From JBCCTX01 sp965263105 (GTDB lineage: Bacteria; Bacteroidota; Bacteroidia; J057), in NCBI GenBank assembly GCA_965263105.1, contig CBDHGL010000003.1:3162001-3226000 (forward strand): DNA of 64,000 nt. Reading direction: 5' to 3'. Shown piece after piece: positions 61,556 to 64,000 of the stretch. The position numbers and the translations under genes are program-made. Numbering within the stretch: position 1 is the first letter of the stretch; each line of letters opens with the position of its first letter. The notes beneath the pieces are model-generated. The model saw only the letters and a program-made list of their open reading frames with translations. It had not been told where the DNA came from and searched no databases.

Positions 61556-61870
61556 ATGCGAAGAAATGCCTTCAAAATGCAACTTAAGCCTGGGTTCGAA
61601 GCAGAGTACAAAAAACGCCACGACGAAATATGGCCAGAACTTCAGTTCTTTCTCTCGGAATCAGGGATTCAAGACTACAGTATTTTCCTGGATGAAGAAA
61701 GCCTAACCCTATTTGCAGTCCAGAAGTTGAGTGAGGACTTTGACGAGAATAAGATTCCTTCACATCCTATAGTCAAAAAGTGGTGGGCCTATATGGCTGA
61801 TTTGATGGAAACCCATCCAGATAATGAGCCTGTTGCTATTCCCTTACGGGAAGTATTTCATATGGATTGA
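61556..61870 (+). CDS. rhaM: L-rhamnose mutarotase
   Basis: A 104-residue enzyme interconverting alpha and beta anomers of L-rhamnose. Length and landmarks match RhaM: MRRNAFKMQLKPGFEAEYKKRH with H22 (catalytic His), IWPELQFFL, DYSIFLDEESLTLFA, WWAYMADLM. It is close behind the ADP-ribosylglycohydrolase gene and likely in one operon. Its other rhamnose-pathway partners are not in the window; similar mutarotase-like proteins exist with fucose or other sugars. Confidence 0.88.
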   Translation: MRRNAFKMQLKPGFEAEYKKRHDEIWPELQFFLSESGIQDYSIFLDEESLTLFAVQKLSEDFDENKIPSHPIVKKWWAYMADLMETHPDNEPVAIPLREVFHMD

Positions 61871-61997
61871 CTGCTTATAAATAAGGGTAGGTAAAGGATA
61901 ATTCTCTTGGCCACCACAAATACTAATATCTTCTAATGCCCAAATAACTTCCCTTCTTGTTATCATTATAGATCCAGTTTACCATGAAAACCAAAAG

Positions 61998-62387
61998 TTA
62001 GAGGCGAGTTTCAATAAGTTCAAAGGAAAAATGGGCTTTCATCAACCTAAAATGTTTGTCTAGGCTATATAGGGTTAACATTTCTTCAATAACTTGTTGT
62101 AAAATAATGAGATCGGGAATTCCTACTTTGTTGATTCCATTCTGTAGGTTGATTTGTTGGTACTCCCTAATGAGTTCCCAAGAAATATGTATAGGAATTC
62201 GTTCCAAAGCCAATAAAGAGTCAATCACCAATAGCTCTCTCCTCACTTTAAGGATTGGGAGAAGTTCAGAAAGAATTAATTCATTCGTACAAACCATATC
62301 TTCTTCAATCAACCTAGTAAGCACGTCATCGCCTTGCCTGAAGTATTCAATCCAAACAGAGCTGTCAACCAGAACTTTCTGTATCAT
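61998..62387 (-). CDS. vapC: VapC-like PIN-domain toxin
   Basis: A 129-residue PIN-domain ribonuclease. The acidic catalytic residues are in place: D8 in VDSSVWI, the Glu of SELLPI near residue 40, D93 in GIPDLIIL and the Asp of SLDKHF near 110. VapC toxins cleave RNA, often initiator tRNA or rRNA. It overlaps the antitoxin gene by four bases. Start ATG 62387. Confidence 0.9.
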   Translation of the reverse strand: MIQKVLVDSSVWIEYFRQGDDVLTRLIEEDMVCTNELILSELLPILKVRRELLVIDSLLALERIPIHISWELIREYQQINLQNGINKVGIPDLIILQQVIEEMLTLYSLDKHFRLMKAHFSFELIETRL

Positions 62388-62578
62388 TTTCTATCCCTCA
62401 AAACATCTAAATCTACCTCTAGGTCAAGTTTCCCTTTAAATGTCAATAACTGTTTCCTTTTTGCACGTTGTATCATATCTTCTAATGCCATCCTGACAGC
62501 TTGGCTTTTTGTATGTGTGCCCGTAATTCGCATGACTTCTTCAATAAGTCCTTCAGGAATATCAAGTGTAGTTCTCAT
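62384..62578 (-). CDS. vapB: VapB-like ribbon-helix-helix antitoxin
   Basis: A 64-residue protein: RTTLDIPEGLIEEVMRITGTHTKSQAVRMALEDMI is the ribbon-helix-helix DNA-binding part (about 1-37), and the C-terminal acidic tail (residues 45-64) should bind the toxin. The stop overlaps the vapC start by four bases (ATGA). Overlapping palindromes just upstream fit autorepression by the VapBC complex. Confidence 0.9.
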   Translation of the reverse strand: MRTTLDIPEGLIEEVMRITGTHTKSQAVRMALEDMIQRAKRKQLLTFKGKLDLEVDLDVLRDRK

Positions 62579-62594
62579 GTGTATATTTTTATGT

Positions 62595-62634
62595 ATTTAT
62601 GCATAAATTTACGCATATTATCTGTATTCATAAA
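62595..62634 (-). promoter_or_regulatory. vapBC promoter with palindromic operator
   Basis: On the minus strand: TTTA (62631-62634), 19-bp spacer, TAAATTTA (62604-62611), which approaches TAnnTTTG. A perfect 14-bp palindrome ATTTATGCATAAAT (62595-62608) and the imperfect TGCATAAATTTACGCA (62600-62615) overlap the -7 element, so repressor would block transcription. Confidence 0.55.
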
Positions 62635-62643
62635 GTATTGATT

Positions 62644-64000
62644 ATGAAAATCCACCTTTCCTTTCTGCTGTTGCTTATATCCTCCGGGACCTACGCCCAG
62701 CAGGTAATCCCCCTCTATGAAGGCAAAGCCCCCGGATCTGAAGACTGGACCTGGACGGAGCAGCTAAACACTCAAAATTTCTTTCAAACAGAAATAGTCT
62801 ACAATGTTTCCGAACCCACCCTTACAGCTTATCTGCCTCCCTATTATTTGGCGACAGGAACAGCTGTAGTCATCGCGCCAGGAGGAGCTTTTCACGTGTT
62901 GAGTATCAATAGCGAGGGGATTGATGTAGCTAAATGGCTCAATAGCAAGGGAATTGCCGCCTTTGTCCTAAAATATCGACTTGCCAGAAGCCATACAGAT
63001 AACCCCGTACAAGAACTCATGGGGAAAATGGCGGATTTTGAAAAGTTGGATTCAGTAAATGCCCCTATCGTCCCTCTGGCCATGGCAGATGGCTTGGAAG
63101 CCATAAAATATGTGCGAGAGCACGCCGAGGAGTTTGATATAAATCCCGATAAGATTGGCTTTATGGGGTTTTCCGCGGGAGGTACCGTTACCATGTCAGT
63201 AGCTTACAATGCTACAGAAGAAAACCGGCCCAATTTTGTTGCCCCCATTTATGCCTATGAATCTGCTGTCATTGGAACCACCCCGCCTAAAGAAAAAACG
63301 CCCATATTTCTAGCAGTTGCAGGAGACGATCAATTGAAATTGATGCCCCATAGCTTGAATCTTTACCAAAAGTGGTTCGAAGCAGGTCATCCGGCAGAAT
63401 TGCATGTATACCAAAAAGGGGGACATGGCTTTGGCATGCAGGAACAGAATCTCCCTACAGATAGCTGGTATGAGCGTTTTGGGGAATGGTTGCAGTTGCA
63501 AGGCTATTTAAAGAAGTTGTATCCCAATAAATATGAAAAACTCTATGGAGAGGAAGCCGTTGCCAAAGGGAAAATAGAAAGAGTTAAACACATGCAGCTC
63601 GACTATGCTAACCTCGCCCGATATAGAGAGGCCAATAAGAAGGTATTGCCCCCTGAGCCGGGAGAAAAAAGGGTCGTATTCTTGGGAAACTCAATTACCG
63701 AAGGCTGGGCCAGAAAGGATTCCACCTTTTTTGCCGAAAACCAGTTTATTGGGAGAGGCATTAGTGGGCAGACCTCGACCCAGTTATTGCTCCGCTTCCG
63801 TCAGGATGTCGTTGACCTACAACCCCAATTGCTGGTAATTCACATAGGGACTAATGACATTGCCGAAAATACGGGTCCCTACGACCCACAATTCACCATG
63901 AGCAATATTCAGTCTATGGTAGAAATTGCGGAGGCGAACAACATAAAAGTTATTTTGGCGTCAGTTCTTCCCCACACCAAATTTGAATGGAACAGAGCTC
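62644..64000 (+). CDS. Secreted alpha/beta-hydrolase fused to SGNH/GDSL hydrolase, 3' partial
   Basis: An open frame from ATG 62644 with no stop before the window ends (452 codons visible). Signal peptide MKIHLSFLLLLISSGTYAQ. First domain about 20-290: VIAPGGAFHVLS (oxyanion), GFMGFSAGG (nucleophile Ser), AVAGDDQL (Asp) and KGGHGFGM (His), as in acetyl xylan/feruloyl esterase-like BD-FAE proteins. Second domain from about 330: VVFLGNSITEGW (GDSL block I), GRGISGQT (block II Gly), GTNDI (block III Asn), as in SGNH esterases. The final Asp-x-x-His is beyond the end. It likely deacylates decorated polysaccharides. It starts 66 bp from vapB on the other strand. Confidence 0.88.
   Translation, partial: MKIHLSFLLLLISSGTYAQQVIPLYEGKAPGSEDWTWTEQLNTQNFFQTEIVYNVSEPTLTAYLPPYYLATGTAVVIAPGGAFHVLSINSEGIDVAKWLNSKGIAAFVLKYRLARSHTDNPVQELMGKMADFEKLDSVNAPIVPLAMADGLEAIKYVREHAEEFDINPDKIGFMGFSAGGTVTMSVAYNATEENRPNFVAPIYAYESAVIGTTPPKEKTPIFLAVAGDDQLKLMPHSLNLYQKWFEAGHPAELHVYQKGGHGFGMQEQNLPTDSWYERFGEWLQLQGYLKKLYPNKYEKLYGEEAVAKGKIERVKHMQLDYANLARYREANKKVLPPEPGEKRVVFLGNSITEGWARKDSTFFAENQFIGRGISGQTSTQLLLRFRQDVVDLQPQLLVIHIGTNDIAENTGPYDPQFTMSNIQSMVEIAEANNIKVILASVLPHTKFEWNRA

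Overview
This window reads as chromosomal DNA from a member of the Bacteroidota, most likely a marine or environmental gliding-type lineage such as the Saprospiria or Cytophagia (inference; no rRNA is present to fix the taxon). The evidence is three proteins with C-terminal type IX secretion sorting domains, a TonB-dependent receptor paired with a giant surface protein, Bat proteins, a DUF3352 protein, an EF-G-like paralogue, and several promoters of the Bacteroidota form TTTG-N18-20-TAnnTTTG. I found no tRNA, rRNA, CRISPR array or insertion sequence.

Layout. 0-11.7 kb is mostly housekeeping: the end of a bat operon (batD, batE), purE, a PLP-dependent acyl-CoA transferase of sphingolipid/sulfonolipid type, a small histone H1-like protein, and a minus-strand run (AMP-ligase-like protein, MlaF-like ATPase, ligA, DUF6913-like protein, dapA). 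12-14 kb holds lemA with two TPM-domain genes, then a decayed GNAT acetyltransferase. 14.4-20.8 kb is one giant secreted phosphoesterase-type protein. 21-24.6 kb holds a soluble histidine kinase, a response regulator and two guanidino-group-modifying enzyme homologues, the second of which lacks the catalytic cysteine. 24.8-30.3 kb holds an EF-G paralogue and two exopolysaccharide genes. 30.6-39.4 kb is a TonB-dependent receptor followed by a 1904-residue surface protein of four near-identical repeats.

39.6-48.6 kb holds a glycosyltransferase, a DUF3352 protein, a secreted T9SS exo/endonuclease-phosphatase, an AAA/DUF4143 ATPase, and a BlaI/M56 regulatory pair behind three identical-pattern palindromic operators. 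48.6-54.3 kb is metabolic: a divergent kbl/threonine dehydrogenase pair for threonine to glycine conversion, a 2-oxoglutarate/Fe(II) oxygenase and a sulfatase whose signal peptide is out of frame with its ATG. 54.4-59.8 kb is the most accessory-looking part: an Rpn-type PD-(D/E)XK nuclease, a 99-nt nested inverted repeat, and a 1354-residue Fe-S RecB-type nuclease fused to an SF1 helicase. 60-64 kb holds a secreted ADP-ribosylglycohydrolase, rhaM, a vapBC module with a palindromic operator, and the start of a secreted two-domain esterase that runs off the window.

The best candidates for new biology are the nuclease-helicase neighbourhood with its structured intergenic element, the receptor plus four-repeat surface protein, the CtlX/cysteine-less deiminase pair, and the triple-operator BlaI/M56 system with its unusual coiled-coil extension.
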